Below the pieces are notes generated by a model. That model was given only the letters and a program-made list of their open reading frames with translations. It was not told the origin of the DNA and searched no databases. The position numbers and the translations under genes were made by a program. 6,385 nt of DNA, from positions 1-6,385 of the forward strand of contig JBEKJU010000219.1 of the NCBI GenBank assembly GCA_050011095.1, read 5' to 3'. The stretch is from JBEKJU01 sp050011095 (lineage in GTDB: Bacteria; Desulfobacterota; Syntrophorhabdia; Syntrophorhabdales; WCHB1-27). This document shows positions 1 to 5,632 of this stretch, piece after piece (positions within the stretch are counted from its first letter, which is position 1; each line of letters begins with the position of its first letter).

Positions 1-444
1 CCCTGTCAGGGCCGACGTCTGTTAACAGGCCAAAAAGGCTCGGCGGGGAGTACTATCTACAGCATCATCCGCAAGGGACCAACACCGCCGTTTTTGGTAC
101 CCGTTTGAGCGGCGCCAACAGCGCCCCTCATCCGAGCGCCAGAGGGACTTTAACCCTCCTGATCATTGCGCTGCCCAGCGCACACCAGGCACCCATCGGG
201 ATCAAGGTGCTTCGTATGAGTCCGCTGCACCCCTTCCGCATAAGCGGACCAGAATATCGTCGGTACCATGCCGTGTCCAATAGTTAGGTACAATGCTCAT
301 GGTTCTAATCCACCACATTCGGGCTCGCGGCATGGACAGCAAGCGATCGACATAAGCCGTTAACCGGGGATCGAACGGTTGCACCACTCAATGCGCGCGG
401 GATTGCCCCAACCACAAATCTGGTTCACCGTCCTCCCCGGATTC
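1..444. other. Gene-free stretch behind the IS110 transposase
   Basis: No convincing gene is seen on either strand. The short open frames here lack ribosome binding sites and family resemblance. The part next to the transposase stop (about 190-444) is probably the non-coding right end of the IS110 element. It includes a small hairpin, AACCA (410-414) with TGGTT (421-425). On the minus strand from 185 or 183, the sequence starts GTGTGCGC and is followed by a GCGCT/AGCGC hairpin and a GAGGG...CCCTC hairpin with an AAAG loop. This vaguely resembles the 5' end of a group II intron, but the rest would lie outside the window. A perfect 10-bp palindrome, CTGTTAACAG, sits near position 20. Confidence 0.5.
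186..197. repeat. Left copy of 12-bp inverted repeat
   Basis: CAGGCACCCATC here is the exact reverse complement of 1508-1519, on the other side of the transposase gene. It could be a subterminal inverted repeat of the IS, a recognition sequence for an RNA guide, or chance. The match does not extend beyond 12 bp. Confidence 0.45.
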
Positions 445-1461
445 TTACCCGAACAGTTTTGCCTCCTCATAAGGGACCTGGTCCCTCATGATATAGTAGG
501 CTGCCCTCGCGAGCTTATTCGCGAGCGCGTTATGGGCAACCGGGCTGTTTCTCTCCTTAAGTTTCCTGTTATAGAAGTTCCTGCTTGCCGTATCGAACCT
601 CCGGGCGTGTTCGGCAGCTTCAGAGAAGGCCCAGGCAAGGTAACGGTTCCCGTTCTTTCTGTTCCCCTTTCCCTTCACCTCGTCGCTGCTTGTCCAGACG
701 GTTTCTGCTTTACGGCAGTATGAGACATAGTTGCCGACTGCAGGGAAGCGTGAGATCAACCCTGTCTCCAAAAGGATGGTGGTACCGAGGATTTTCCCGA
801 CACCGGGCAGCGACACAAGCGGATTGTAGGTAGCCGCGAACTTGCAGTACTGGAAGACATGGGACTCGATGACTTCGATCTGGCGTGAGAGCATATCGAT
901 TGAGGTTTTGCTCACCTGGCCCATGAGGGCAAGGCTTTCATTGCCGAAGTCGAAGGTGGTGACGTGGTCTTCTTTGCCCTTAATACGGTGGGCTGGGATC
1001 TTTGTGCCGAACGTGTTGACCACGGTATTCTGAAGGCTTAAGAGAAGCGATGTTCGGAGCCTTACCAGAAGTCCACGTTTGCGAAGGAGATCTCTCACGG
1101 GACGTTGCTCCTTCGGATAGATGTATCCTTCTCTAAGGATACCGAGGGAGAGGAGATCGGCGAGCCAGAAGGCGTCGTGCTTGTCGTCGACGTATTTGAG
1201 ACCCGCATACTGCTTGATCGCACAGGGATTTGCGAGATGGACGGTATAGCCGTCGTCCATGATGGCATCGACGAGCCAGTACCAGTTGAAGGTTGATTCG
1301 ACGACGATGCCTGCGAGCTCTTGCCTGTACGGAGCAAGAAATGACAGGATAAGCTTTGGGTCGTTCTGCAGATTTCGCTTGAAGATCCTCTTCCTCTGCT
1401 CATCGATGATCGCCACGTAACTACTCCTTGCGTGCAGGTCTATTCCACAGTACAATGGCAT
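445..1461 (-). CDS. IS110-family DEDD transposase (RNA-guided recombinase type)
   Basis: The gene encodes a 338-residue site-specific recombinase that moves the element; in this family a bridge RNA pairs with donor and target DNA. The N-terminal RuvC-like DEDD domain is clear: D8 in the GIDLH strand, E55 in IVVEST, and the D93/D96 pair in DDKHDA, so all four acidic residues are present. Residues 215-235 (LPGVGKILGTTILLETG) form the helix-hairpin-helix that opens the C-terminal transposase_20 domain, followed by RFPAV..YVSYCR and the basic KGKGNRKNGNRYL stretch. The protein ends in EEAKLFG, where I would expect a complete member to end, so it looks full length and possibly active. The ATG has GGAGGT five bases upstream, but that site lies in one arm of a 9-bp stem (see 1463-1539). 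No other IS gene accompanies it, as is usual for IS110. Confidence 0.95.
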   Translation of the reverse strand: MPLYCGIDLHARSSYVAIIDEQRKRIFKRNLQNDPKLILSFLAPYRQELAGIVVESTFNWYWLVDAIMDDGYTVHLANPCAIKQYAGLKYVDDKHDAFWLADLLSLGILREGYIYPKEQRPVRDLLRKRGLLVRLRTSLLLSLQNTVVNTFGTKIPAHRIKGKEDHVTTFDFGNESLALMGQVSKTSIDMLSRQIEVIESHVFQYCKFAATYNPLVSLPGVGKILGTTILLETGLISRFPAVGNYVSYCRKAETVWTSSDEVKGKGNRKNGNRYLAWAFSEAAEHARRFDTASRNFYNRKLKERNSPVAHNALANKLARAAYYIMRDQVPYEEAKLFG

Positions 1462-1466
1462 TGGGC

Positions 1467-1472
1467 ACCTCC
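1467..1472 (-). promoter_or_regulatory. Transposase ribosome binding site buried in stem P1
   Basis: On the minus strand GGAGGT precedes the transposase ATG by five bases. All of it pairs with the opposite P1 arm at 1526-1534. A transcript that enters from outside the element would carry both arms and hide the site, while a transcript starting inside P1 would not. This is the classic way insertion sequences avoid activation by read-through transcription. The pairing is seen directly; its effect is inferred. Confidence 0.6.
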
Positions 1473-1507
1473 TGATTAGGATTGGTGGTCTTAATCACAG
1501 CATAGCA

Positions 1508-1519
1508 GATGGGTGCCTG
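1508..1519. repeat. Right copy of 12-bp inverted repeat
   Basis: GATGGGTGCCTG is the exact reverse complement of 186-197. It occupies the apical loop and 3' strand of stem P3, so an RNA read through it could pair with the other copy. Confidence 0.45.
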
Positions 1520-1597
1520 TGCTGTGGAGGTGCCTTTTTATGATTATCAATGCTTATAGACGGAGTGAATGTGGGTCTTGCGGCATGATTGCGAACG

Positions 1598-2386
1598 ATG
1601 ATTGCGAGAGTTAAAGCAAGTGCCTTTGCGAAAGCATTGCGCTCCGGACGTACCTGTCCGTTCCTGATGGTCTGCTATACTCAGGAGGGCAGCCAGCACG
1701 AAGTAGTTGTCAAATTGTTCTCCGGATCAGAATGTACCAAGGCAGGATTGGTTTGTGAATTAGTGGCCTCTCTCTTGGCGCAGGATTTGCGTTTGCCAGT
1801 TCCCCAGCCATTTCTTGTCGAAATAGACGCGGATTTTCACCACGCCGTTGACTTGACGTTTGCAACTCGCTTTGAAAAAAGTACGGGGTTGAACTTCGGA
1901 AGCAAGTTCCTTGGGCCAGGATATGTGACTTGGCCGCAGCAAAGGAGTATCCCAGTTCCCCTTTTGCAAACTGCTGCTGAAATCTTCGCGTTCGACGTAA
2001 TGATCCAAAACCCGGATCGCCGTGAAGATAAGCCCAACGTCCTTCGTAAAAGCGACGAGTTGGCCATTCTCGATGATGAATTGGCCTTTTCCTTCCTCTA
2101 TGCTCTCATTCCAGAGCAATACCCATGGGACGGAAAAGGATTAGATTTTGCTTATGACCACGTATTCTACAAAGGCTTAAGAGGGCACCAGGTCTCATGG
2201 GAGCGAATGCAGGCTGCCTTCGACGCCATTGACAACCTCCGAATAGAGATATACATGGAGGCCCTACCCAAAGATTGGCGTGACGAAGGTACTAATAATG
2301 CAATTATGAACATTCAAGACTATTTTATAAAGGCAAAAGAAAGTAGTAAGAAGCTTTTCCAGATAATTCGGGAGGTGTTAGTATGA
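1598..2386 (+). CDS. HipA-like kinase, partner of a DUF3037 protein
   Basis: The gene encodes a 262-residue protein of the small HipA-family kinase type (HipA_2-like), shorter than classical HipA of about 440 residues. The features fit a protein-kinase-like fold. EVVVKLFSG gives an ATP-binding lysine (K39). QNPDRREDKPNVL gives the catalytic-loop pattern with D140 and N147. LAILDDELAFSF gives the metal-binding aspartate (D159/D160). HipA kinases phosphorylate a translation factor or tRNA synthetase; the target here is unknown. The ATG at 1598 is chosen because the homologous start (MI.RV.A) fits; a TTG at 1589 is the only in-frame alternative, since TGA lies at 1586. There is no strong ribosome binding site, and no HipB-like HTH gene is adjacent. 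The stop overlaps the next gene's start by ATGA, so the two are translationally coupled. The IS110 structure ends only about 60 bp upstream, so the native promoter may have been replaced. Confidence 0.8.
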   Translation: MIARVKASAFAKALRSGRTCPFLMVCYTQEGSQHEVVVKLFSGSECTKAGLVCELVASLLAQDLRLPVPQPFLVEIDADFHHAVDLTFATRFEKSTGLNFGSKFLGPGYVTWPQQRSIPVPLLQTAAEIFAFDVMIQNPDRREDKPNVLRKSDELAILDDELAFSFLYALIPEQYPWDGKGLDFAYDHVFYKGLRGHQVSWERMQAAFDAIDNLRIEIYMEALPKDWRDEGTNNAIMNIQDYFIKAKESSKKLFQIIREVLV

Positions 2387-3363
2387 AAACCGCCTATTCA
2401 TTCGTTGTATTGAGGTATGTGCACGATGTGATGACAGGGGAGTTTGTCAATGTTGGTGTAGCGCTTTATGCGCCTGAAGCAGGATATATCGGTGGTCTGT
2501 GCAACACCAGATATGGCCGAGTAAACAGTATGTTTCATGAGATTGACGGTGAATATTTTCGTGGTCTAATGCGATATATACAGGAACGTTTCGAAGACCT
2601 CGGGTATCGATTGCGCACTGAGCTGCCTATGTTTGAGGCACCTGCCGATATATTGACAATCGCCAAGAGCATATTGCCCACGGATGATAGCTCTCTACAG
2701 TGGTCAGACCCTGGAGGCGGACAAACAGAAAATCCGGCAAAGGCGCTAAAAGATATTTTTGAACGCTTTGTTGCACGCTACGACGTACGTTTACAACAAC
2801 AAACCCGTGATGATAGCGAAGTGTGGCGTGTGTTCAAGACAGAACTGGAAGTGAAACATGTGCTGTCTCGACTCCAGCCAAAACGGATTGTTTCGAACAA
2901 CTACGATTATGAGTTTCAGCATTCATGGAAGAACCAGGACTGGCATGTATACGAACCTGTGTCCTTTGACTTACAAGAGGCCGATAGCATTTTGGACAAG
3001 GCCAATCGTTGGCTGGGACGCATCACCACGCTTCGCGATTCCCCGGACAAATTCAAATTGCATATGTTGTTGGGCGAACCATCCTTAGACAAACACCGTT
3101 CGACATTTATAAAGGCTGAAAATATTTTAAATAAAATACCGGGGGACAAGGAATTCGTCCCCGAACATAAGGCAAAGAGTTTTCTGAGGCTCTGGCGAGC
3201 GCAATCCTGTCGCATCCTGAAGAGCAATAGGCCAGGGACCAACAAACAACATTGTCAAGGAGTGCACCGGCTCCCATCATCGGGCTACTCGCGCCAGAAC
3301 ACAGAGATCGCCGGGGCCCAGGCGTTCTCTGTGTTATCTCCTATTGAATGTTCGGAGTGGTAA
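2383..3363 (+). CDS. DUF3037 protein, probably frameshifted at its C-terminus
   Basis: The N-terminal part (MKTAYSFVVLRYVHD...GEFVNVGVALYAPE, residues 1-32, and on to about 110) is typical DUF3037, a domain of unknown function commonly paired with HipA-like kinases. The start is certain: GGAGG lies upstream and the ATG overlaps the kinase stop. As read, the frame gives 326 residues. Its last part (after about residue 265) is rich in R, S, Q and C, unlike a normal protein end. In the third codon position register, from 3177 to the TAG at 3228-3230, the sequence reads EFSEALASAILSHPEEQ, which looks like a natural amphipathic C-terminus. One base seems lost or gained between about 3168 and 3176, near CATAAGGCAAAG. 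The ancestral protein would be about 282 residues. A strong hairpin at 3298 lies inside the extended frame, which also argues that the long tail is not original. A sequencing error is possible. Its likely role is as modulator or antitoxin of the kinase; that is inference. Confidence 0.75.
   Translation: MKTAYSFVVLRYVHDVMTGEFVNVGVALYAPEAGYIGGLCNTRYGRVNSMFHEIDGEYFRGLMRYIQERFEDLGYRLRTELPMFEAPADILTIAKSILPTDDSSLQWSDPGGGQTENPAKALKDIFERFVARYDVRLQQQTRDDSEVWRVFKTELEVKHVLSRLQPKRIVSNNYDYEFQHSWKNQDWHVYEPVSFDLQEADSILDKANRWLGRITTLRDSPDKFKLHMLLGEPSLDKHRSTFIKAENILNKIPGDKEFVPEHKAKSFLRLWRAQSCRILKSNRPGTNKQHCQGVHRLPSSGYSRQNTEIAGAQAFSVLSPIECSEW
3298..3335 (+). terminator. Strong hairpin after the kinase/DUF3037 pair
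   Basis: AACACAGAGA (3298-3307) pairs perfectly with 3326-3335. After one T-T mismatch, CGCC/GGCG adds four more pairs. There is no long U-tract after it (TATCTCC), so termination would be imperfect or work through RNA stabilisation. It lies 68 bp past the presumed ancestral stop at 3230. Confidence 0.5.
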
Positions 3364-3539
3364 TGGTCTGCGCGGGAAGAAAGATGATGGTACGCATCGG
3401 TAGGTGCATAAAAGTGCTGACATCTTCCTGTACTGCTAGATTTTGCTCGACCGGGCCGACAGCTAGTGTTAGAGTTGGCAATCCTTGAGGAGAGGATGCG
3501 CGAGGCGTCCGGAAGGTCGGCGAGGGGAAAGTCGTTTGC

Positions 3540-3571
3540 TGCCGCAACTCTCGAATTATGCAGTTGCGGCA
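3540..3571. terminator. 10-bp palindrome at the end of the DUF433/DUF5615 operon
   Basis: TGCCGCAACT (3540-3549) pairs perfectly with 3562-3571 around a 12-base loop. It starts one base beyond the stop codon of the minus-strand toxin gene, so it probably ends or protects that transcript. Neither side has a good T-run. It may act in both directions between the converging operons. The 209 bp from 3364 to 3572 hold nothing else I recognise. Confidence 0.45.
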
Positions 3572-3572
3572 A

Positions 3573-3950
3573 CTACGTTTCCTTCGTCCTTACATGTCTC
3601 CTAATTCTGATTTTTCCAGGTTCAAGAATTATGAGGTTTCCTCCGTAGTCCGCCTCGGTCAGCACTTTGATCGCTTCGGCCACGTGCCTGTTCAGTTCCT
3701 CAGTTGAGATATCGTTCGGGAAGTGGGCTATGAACAGCCCGTTATGTGTGCCGAGTGGGTATTTGTGGAGGTTGCCGAAACCGAGATCGCCGGTGAGCAC
3801 GACAGCGCCAGATTGCTGGGCCGATTCAAATACTTCCTGGTCGCTTGCGCCTCGCAGCCCACAATCTCGAACATCTCTGGCTTCATGACCAGCAACTCTA
3901 AGGGCCACCGCCGTGGATCTCGGCATATCCTCATCGATCAGGAACTTCAT
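3573..3950 (-). CDS. DUF5615 PIN-like toxin
   Basis: The gene encodes a 125-residue protein of the DUF5615 (Mut7-C-like PIN) family, predicted to be a metal-dependent ribonuclease. The acidic residues expected of a PIN fold are visible: D6 in the FLIDEDMP start, D26/D29 in ARDVRD, D37 in GASDQEV and D55 in VVLTGDLGF. The C-terminal NLIILEPGKIRIRRH strand is also typical. The length is normal for the family. Its ATG lies four bases after the stop of the DUF433 gene, with no strong ribosome binding site, so translation is probably coupled to the upstream gene. DUF433-DUF5615 pairs are a recognised type II toxin-antitoxin arrangement, antitoxin first. The RNA target is unknown. It appears intact. 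Confidence 0.88.
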   Translation of the reverse strand: MKFLIDEDMPRSTAVALRVAGHEARDVRDCGLRGASDQEVFESAQQSGAVVLTGDLGFGNLHKYPLGTHNGLFIAHFPNDISTEELNRHVAEAIKVLTEADYGGNLIILEPGKIRIRRHVRTKET

Positions 3951-3954
3951 TCCG

Positions 3955-4179
3955 TCATCCCACGGCCCTTATCTCCTCGCCCGACAGATGTTTGGCGGCG
4001 TAGTCCAGGGCGGCCAGAATGTCCTGTCGGCTCAGGTCATACTCCGCCATCACCTCTTCGTAGGTCATGCCCCCGGCAAGCTTGCCGATTATCAGATCGA
4101 CAGGAACGCGGGTACCCTTGATGACGGGCTTCCCAAACCTCACCTTCTCGTTTATGGTTATTCTGTTTGAAATTTCCAT
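3955..4179 (-). CDS. DUF433 antitoxin-like protein
   Basis: The gene encodes a 74-residue DUF433 protein, a small helix-turn-helix-like family usually paired with DUF5615 or other PIN proteins and assumed to be the antitoxin and repressor. Hallmarks are ITINEKVRFGKPVIKGTRVPV (residues 7-27, with the conserved GKP.I.GTR.PV core), the middle segment KLAGGMTYEEVMAEYDLS, and the recognition-like helix DILAALDYAAKHL. I prefer the ATG at 4179: AAGGTGAGG lies directly before it at proper distance, whereas the upstream in-frame ATG at 4194 would place that ribosome binding site inside the gene. The toxin gene follows after four bases. Self-regulation is likely, as for other antitoxins, but I see no clear operator. 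Confidence 0.88.
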   Translation of the reverse strand: MEISNRITINEKVRFGKPVIKGTRVPVDLIIGKLAGGMTYEEVMAEYDLSRQDILAALDYAAKHLSGEEIRAVG

Positions 4180-4194
4180 AGCCCTCACCTTCAT

Positions 4195-4554
4195 GGCAGT
4201 CTCAGGGAATTTTTCGCCTTGCGCCGATGGCGCCTTGATCTGCGCCTATGCTATAAGATACCACTCATTGCCTGGTTTGCATAGGAGCATCAGCAAAGTG
4301 TCGCAGGTGTGGGGGCATCGGCCGTGGCATGAACGCTTCCCACAAGACTGCCATGGCAAATGGTGAATGCCGGGATTCCGTGGCCCCCGGGAGTGTAATC
4401 TTGAATGTCGGCCGGGAAAGGATGCCGGGGGACGACTTCCTGTAATGGTGATCCCTGCCTCTCCTCCTATCGTCTCATGTTTCGAGCGGTAATGGTGCGA
4501 ACCGGAAGAGGCCGACAAGGGACCGACTCTAGCTTGAGAAGCGCGCCGCGAGGA
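4195..4554. other. Gene-free divergent intergenic region
   Basis: This spacer separates the minus-strand DUF433 operon from the plus-strand toxin-antitoxin operon. Open frames here have no family resemblance or ribosome binding sites. A short GC-rich hairpin, GCGCC/GGCGC around GAT (4221-4233), would lie in the DUF433 leader. Another, CCGGG (4370-4374) with CCCGG (4386-4390), lies in the middle. I saw no convincing minus-strand promoter. The remainder looks like unselected or decayed DNA. Confidence 0.5.
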
Positions 4555-4583
4555 TTGAAATATATGAATCATTGTGCTATAGT
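4555..4583 (+). promoter_or_regulatory. Sigma70-type promoter of the HigBA-like operon
   Basis: TTGAAA (4555-4560) and TATAGT (4578-4583) are separated by exactly 17 bp, and a TG (4575-4576) makes an extended -10. Transcription should start near 4590, about 18 bases before the toxin start. Confidence 0.75.
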
Positions 4584-4589
4584 TCATAG
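4563..4589. promoter_or_regulatory. Possible operator over the -10 box
   Basis: TATGAA (4563-4568) and TTCATA (4583-4588) form an inverted repeat with a 14-bp spacer. A second, overlapping one is CTAT/ATAG (4577-4580 / 4586-4589). Both overlap the core promoter, where the HTH antitoxin of such operons normally binds. The arms are short, so this is tentative. Confidence 0.4.
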
Positions 4590-4607
4590 TATTATGGAGA
4601 TAGTGAG

Positions 4608-4994
4608 GTGAGGGTCTTCAAAACGAAGTGGTTCGTACGTTATGCCCGACGGGAAGGGATCAAGGACGAAAGCTTGTGCGAGGCCATCACGCGTGCGGAG
4701 CAAGGAATGGTGGATGCCGATCTCGGCGGCGGCGTGGTCAAACAGAGGGTCGCTCGGACCGGACGGGGACGGTTCGGTGGGTACCGCATGCTCGTTGCCT
4801 ACCGCATGAGGGATCGCTCGATCTTTCTTTATGGTTTTGCGAAAAACGAACGCGAGAACATCGATAACGATGAATTAGCGACATTGCGAGAAATCGCGGC
4901 GGGATGGCTCAACGCAGACAAAGAAGGCCTCGAACGGGCCGTCGAAATGGGAGTCCTGCAGGAGGTGCACTATGAAGCAGAACAGCAAACCTAG
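4608..4994 (+). CDS. RelE/HigB-type toxin
   Basis: The gene encodes a 128-residue toxin of the RelE superfamily branch related to COG4737 (PF06296-like), expected to be an mRNA interferase. Supporting segments are the start FKTKWFVRYARREGI, the core DADLGGGVVKQRVAR followed by GRGRFGGYRMLVAYR (residues 37-66), and FLYGFAKNERENIDNDEL (73-90). The core is rich in arginine and lysine, as expected for ribosome or RNA binding. The start is GTG, with GGAG (4596-4599) eight bases upstream; the ATG at 4594 is out of frame and stops after five codons. The toxin precedes its antitoxin and overlaps it by 23 bp, the order seen in HigBA systems. It appears intact. Confidence 0.88.
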   Translation: MRVFKTKWFVRYARREGIKDESLCEAITRAEQGMVDADLGGGVVKQRVARTGRGRFGGYRMLVAYRMRDRSIFLYGFAKNERENIDNDELATLREIAAGWLNADKEGLERAVEMGVLQEVHYEAEQQT

Positions 4995-5307
4995 CCGACT
5001 CATGAGAGCAATACTTGAGACAGCCAAAGATATGAAACAGGCCGGGATCATGGATGAAGCTGCTTACACGAAGATTACCATGCGCCACCTTGGCGCCAAA
5101 GAAGCGGCTGAACTCCCACCGCTGACTGGCAAGGAAATCCGTGCCATCCGTGAGCAAGCTCATATGAGCCAGGCGGTCTTCGCCTATCATCTCAATGTGA
5201 CGGTCGGATATGTGTCTCAACTGGAACGCGGTGCCAAGCGTCCGACGGGTCCTGCCCTAGTGCTACTGAATGTGATCCGTCGCAAGGGGATCGAGGCCAT
5301 CCTCTAA
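4972..5307 (+). CDS. HigA-like HTH antitoxin
   Basis: The gene encodes a 111-residue antitoxin with a C-terminal XRE-type helix-turn-helix (about residues 54-92: EIRAIREQAHMSQAVFAYHL, then VGYVSQLERGAKRP). The N-terminal half, including MDEAAYTKITMR, is probably the toxin-binding part. AGGAGG lies at 4960-4965 inside the toxin gene, giving a strong start at 4972. It should neutralise the toxin and repress the operon promoter through the sites around 4563-4589. No clear terminator follows the gene. Confidence 0.9.
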   Translation: MKQNSKPSRLMRAILETAKDMKQAGIMDEAAYTKITMRHLGAKEAAELPPLTGKEIRAIREQAHMSQAVFAYHLNVTVGYVSQLERGAKRPTGPALVLLNVIRRKGIEAIL

Positions 5308-5349
5308 GGGCAGCCTGCAACCAGAGGTTTGAACTTAAGATTGTGGAGG

Positions 5350-5493
5350 ATGACCATGGACGACGACTTCCGCGGGAAGTCGCAAAAAAGGATTGCCGAG
5401 GTCCTCGGATGTAATATTGGAGGTCGGGTCAAAGGAAGGGGCGAAAGGTGCCTTCCTGAAAGCTTCACGTTCCCATCTCCCGTCCCACGCTGA
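5350..5493 (+). CDS. Small ORF of 47 residues after the antitoxin gene
   Basis: GTGGAGG lies just ahead of two in-frame ATGs (5350 and 5356); the second has the better spacing to GGAGG. The product begins MTMDDDFRGKSQKRIAEVLG and continues with a basic, glycine-rich stretch before ending in SPVPR. The segment SQKRIAEVLG resembles one helix of a DNA-binding domain, but no family is recognised. It could be the broken 5' end of a lost third gene of the operon, or chance. Its first codons contain an 8-bp hairpin, CGACTTCC (5364-5371) with GGAAGTCG (5375-5382). Confidence 0.3.
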   Translation: MTMDDDFRGKSQKRIAEVLGCNIGGRVKGRGERCLPESFTFPSPVPR

Positions 5494-5549
5494 AGAGTTC
5501 GAGTGGTACCCATAGTGACAGATAATTAGATTGCGGTCCCCGTTACTGA

Positions 5550-5575
5550 GGTAGGTGTCCCAATTGACACCTACC
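5550..5575. promoter_or_regulatory. 10-bp perfect palindrome, likely operator
   Basis: GGTAGGTGTC (5550-5559) is the exact reverse complement of 5566-5575, with a six-base spacer CCAATT. Its right arm contains part of the TTGACA -35 hexamer of the following promoter, so a bound repressor would block transcription. A terminator reading is possible but no T-run follows on either strand. The gene-poor stretch around it (about 5494-5549) shows nothing else. Confidence 0.5.
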
Positions 5576-5593
5576 GTTTCATGCCCATATTCT
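5564..5593 (+). promoter_or_regulatory. Sigma70-type promoter ahead of the mini-ORF and binding protein
   Basis: A perfect TTGACA (5564-5569) is followed after 18 bp by TATTCT (5588-5593). A more A/T-rich segment with TATAGTATAA follows. The -35 box lies inside the palindrome, suggesting regulated expression of the binding-protein gene. Confidence 0.55.
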
Positions 5594-5632
5594 ACCATAT
5601 TATAGTATAAACCCAATAAAGGGAGGAGTGCT

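Larger units (their letters stand above)
186..1539 (-). mobile_element. IS110-family insertion sequence, ends approximate
   Basis: The element is recognised from its transposase (445-1461, minus strand). IS110 elements carry no classical terminal inverted repeats and make no clear target duplications. They recombine through a bridge RNA encoded in a non-coding end. The limits given here are inferred. The right limit is the end of the structured region and T-run upstream of the transposase start. The left limit is the inner copy of a 12-bp inverted repeat found again at 1508-1519. Members of the IS1111 branch have subterminal inverted repeats of about this size, although this transposase looks more like the IS110 branch. 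The total of about 1.35 kb is normal for the family. The true ends could differ by tens of bases, and the left one by up to about 200. Confidence 0.5.
1463..1539 (+). ncRNA. Compact three-way-junction RNA candidate with U-tail
   Basis: Three stems nest with only T1473 unpaired at the junction. P1 pairs 1464-1472 with 1526-1534 (9 bp). P2 pairs 1474-1482 with 1488-1496 (9 bp, loop TGGTG). P3 pairs 1497-1504 with 1518-1525, then after a bulged C1517 pairs 1505-1507 with 1514-1516 (loop GATGGG). Five T residues follow (1535-1539). Four positions pair as G-U only when read on the plus strand (1463/1535, 1479/1491, 1482/1488, 1503/1519); on the minus strand they become A-C mismatches, and I saw no case the other way round. 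This favours a plus-strand RNA, antisense to the transposase leader, ending like an intrinsic terminator. Known IS110 bridge RNAs are read in the same direction as the transposase, so this may instead be a translation-blocking leader or part of the IS end. Its function is unknown. Confidence 0.6.

Noticed and set aside
202..387. Minus-strand frame of 61 residues behind the transposase
   Set aside because: GTG start without a ribosome binding site, no family resemblance, and it lies where the non-coding IS end is expected.
375..395. T-arm-like sequence AACCGTTCGATCCCCGGTT on the minus strand, possible tRNA
   Set aside because: The loop is too long, and no acceptor, D or anticodon arms can be built around it.
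473..486. GGGACC/GGTCCC palindrome
   Set aside because: It lies within the coding sequence of the transposase C-terminus, is short, and needs no other explanation.
3235..3244. GGGACCAACA repeated at 75-84
   Set aside because: Only ten bases match and the flanks differ; chance is sufficient.
5364..5391. Hairpin followed by AAAAAA after the antitoxin gene, considered as a terminator
   Set aside because: The run is A on the plus strand, and on the minus strand the T-run comes before the hairpin, so it is not an intrinsic terminator in either direction.
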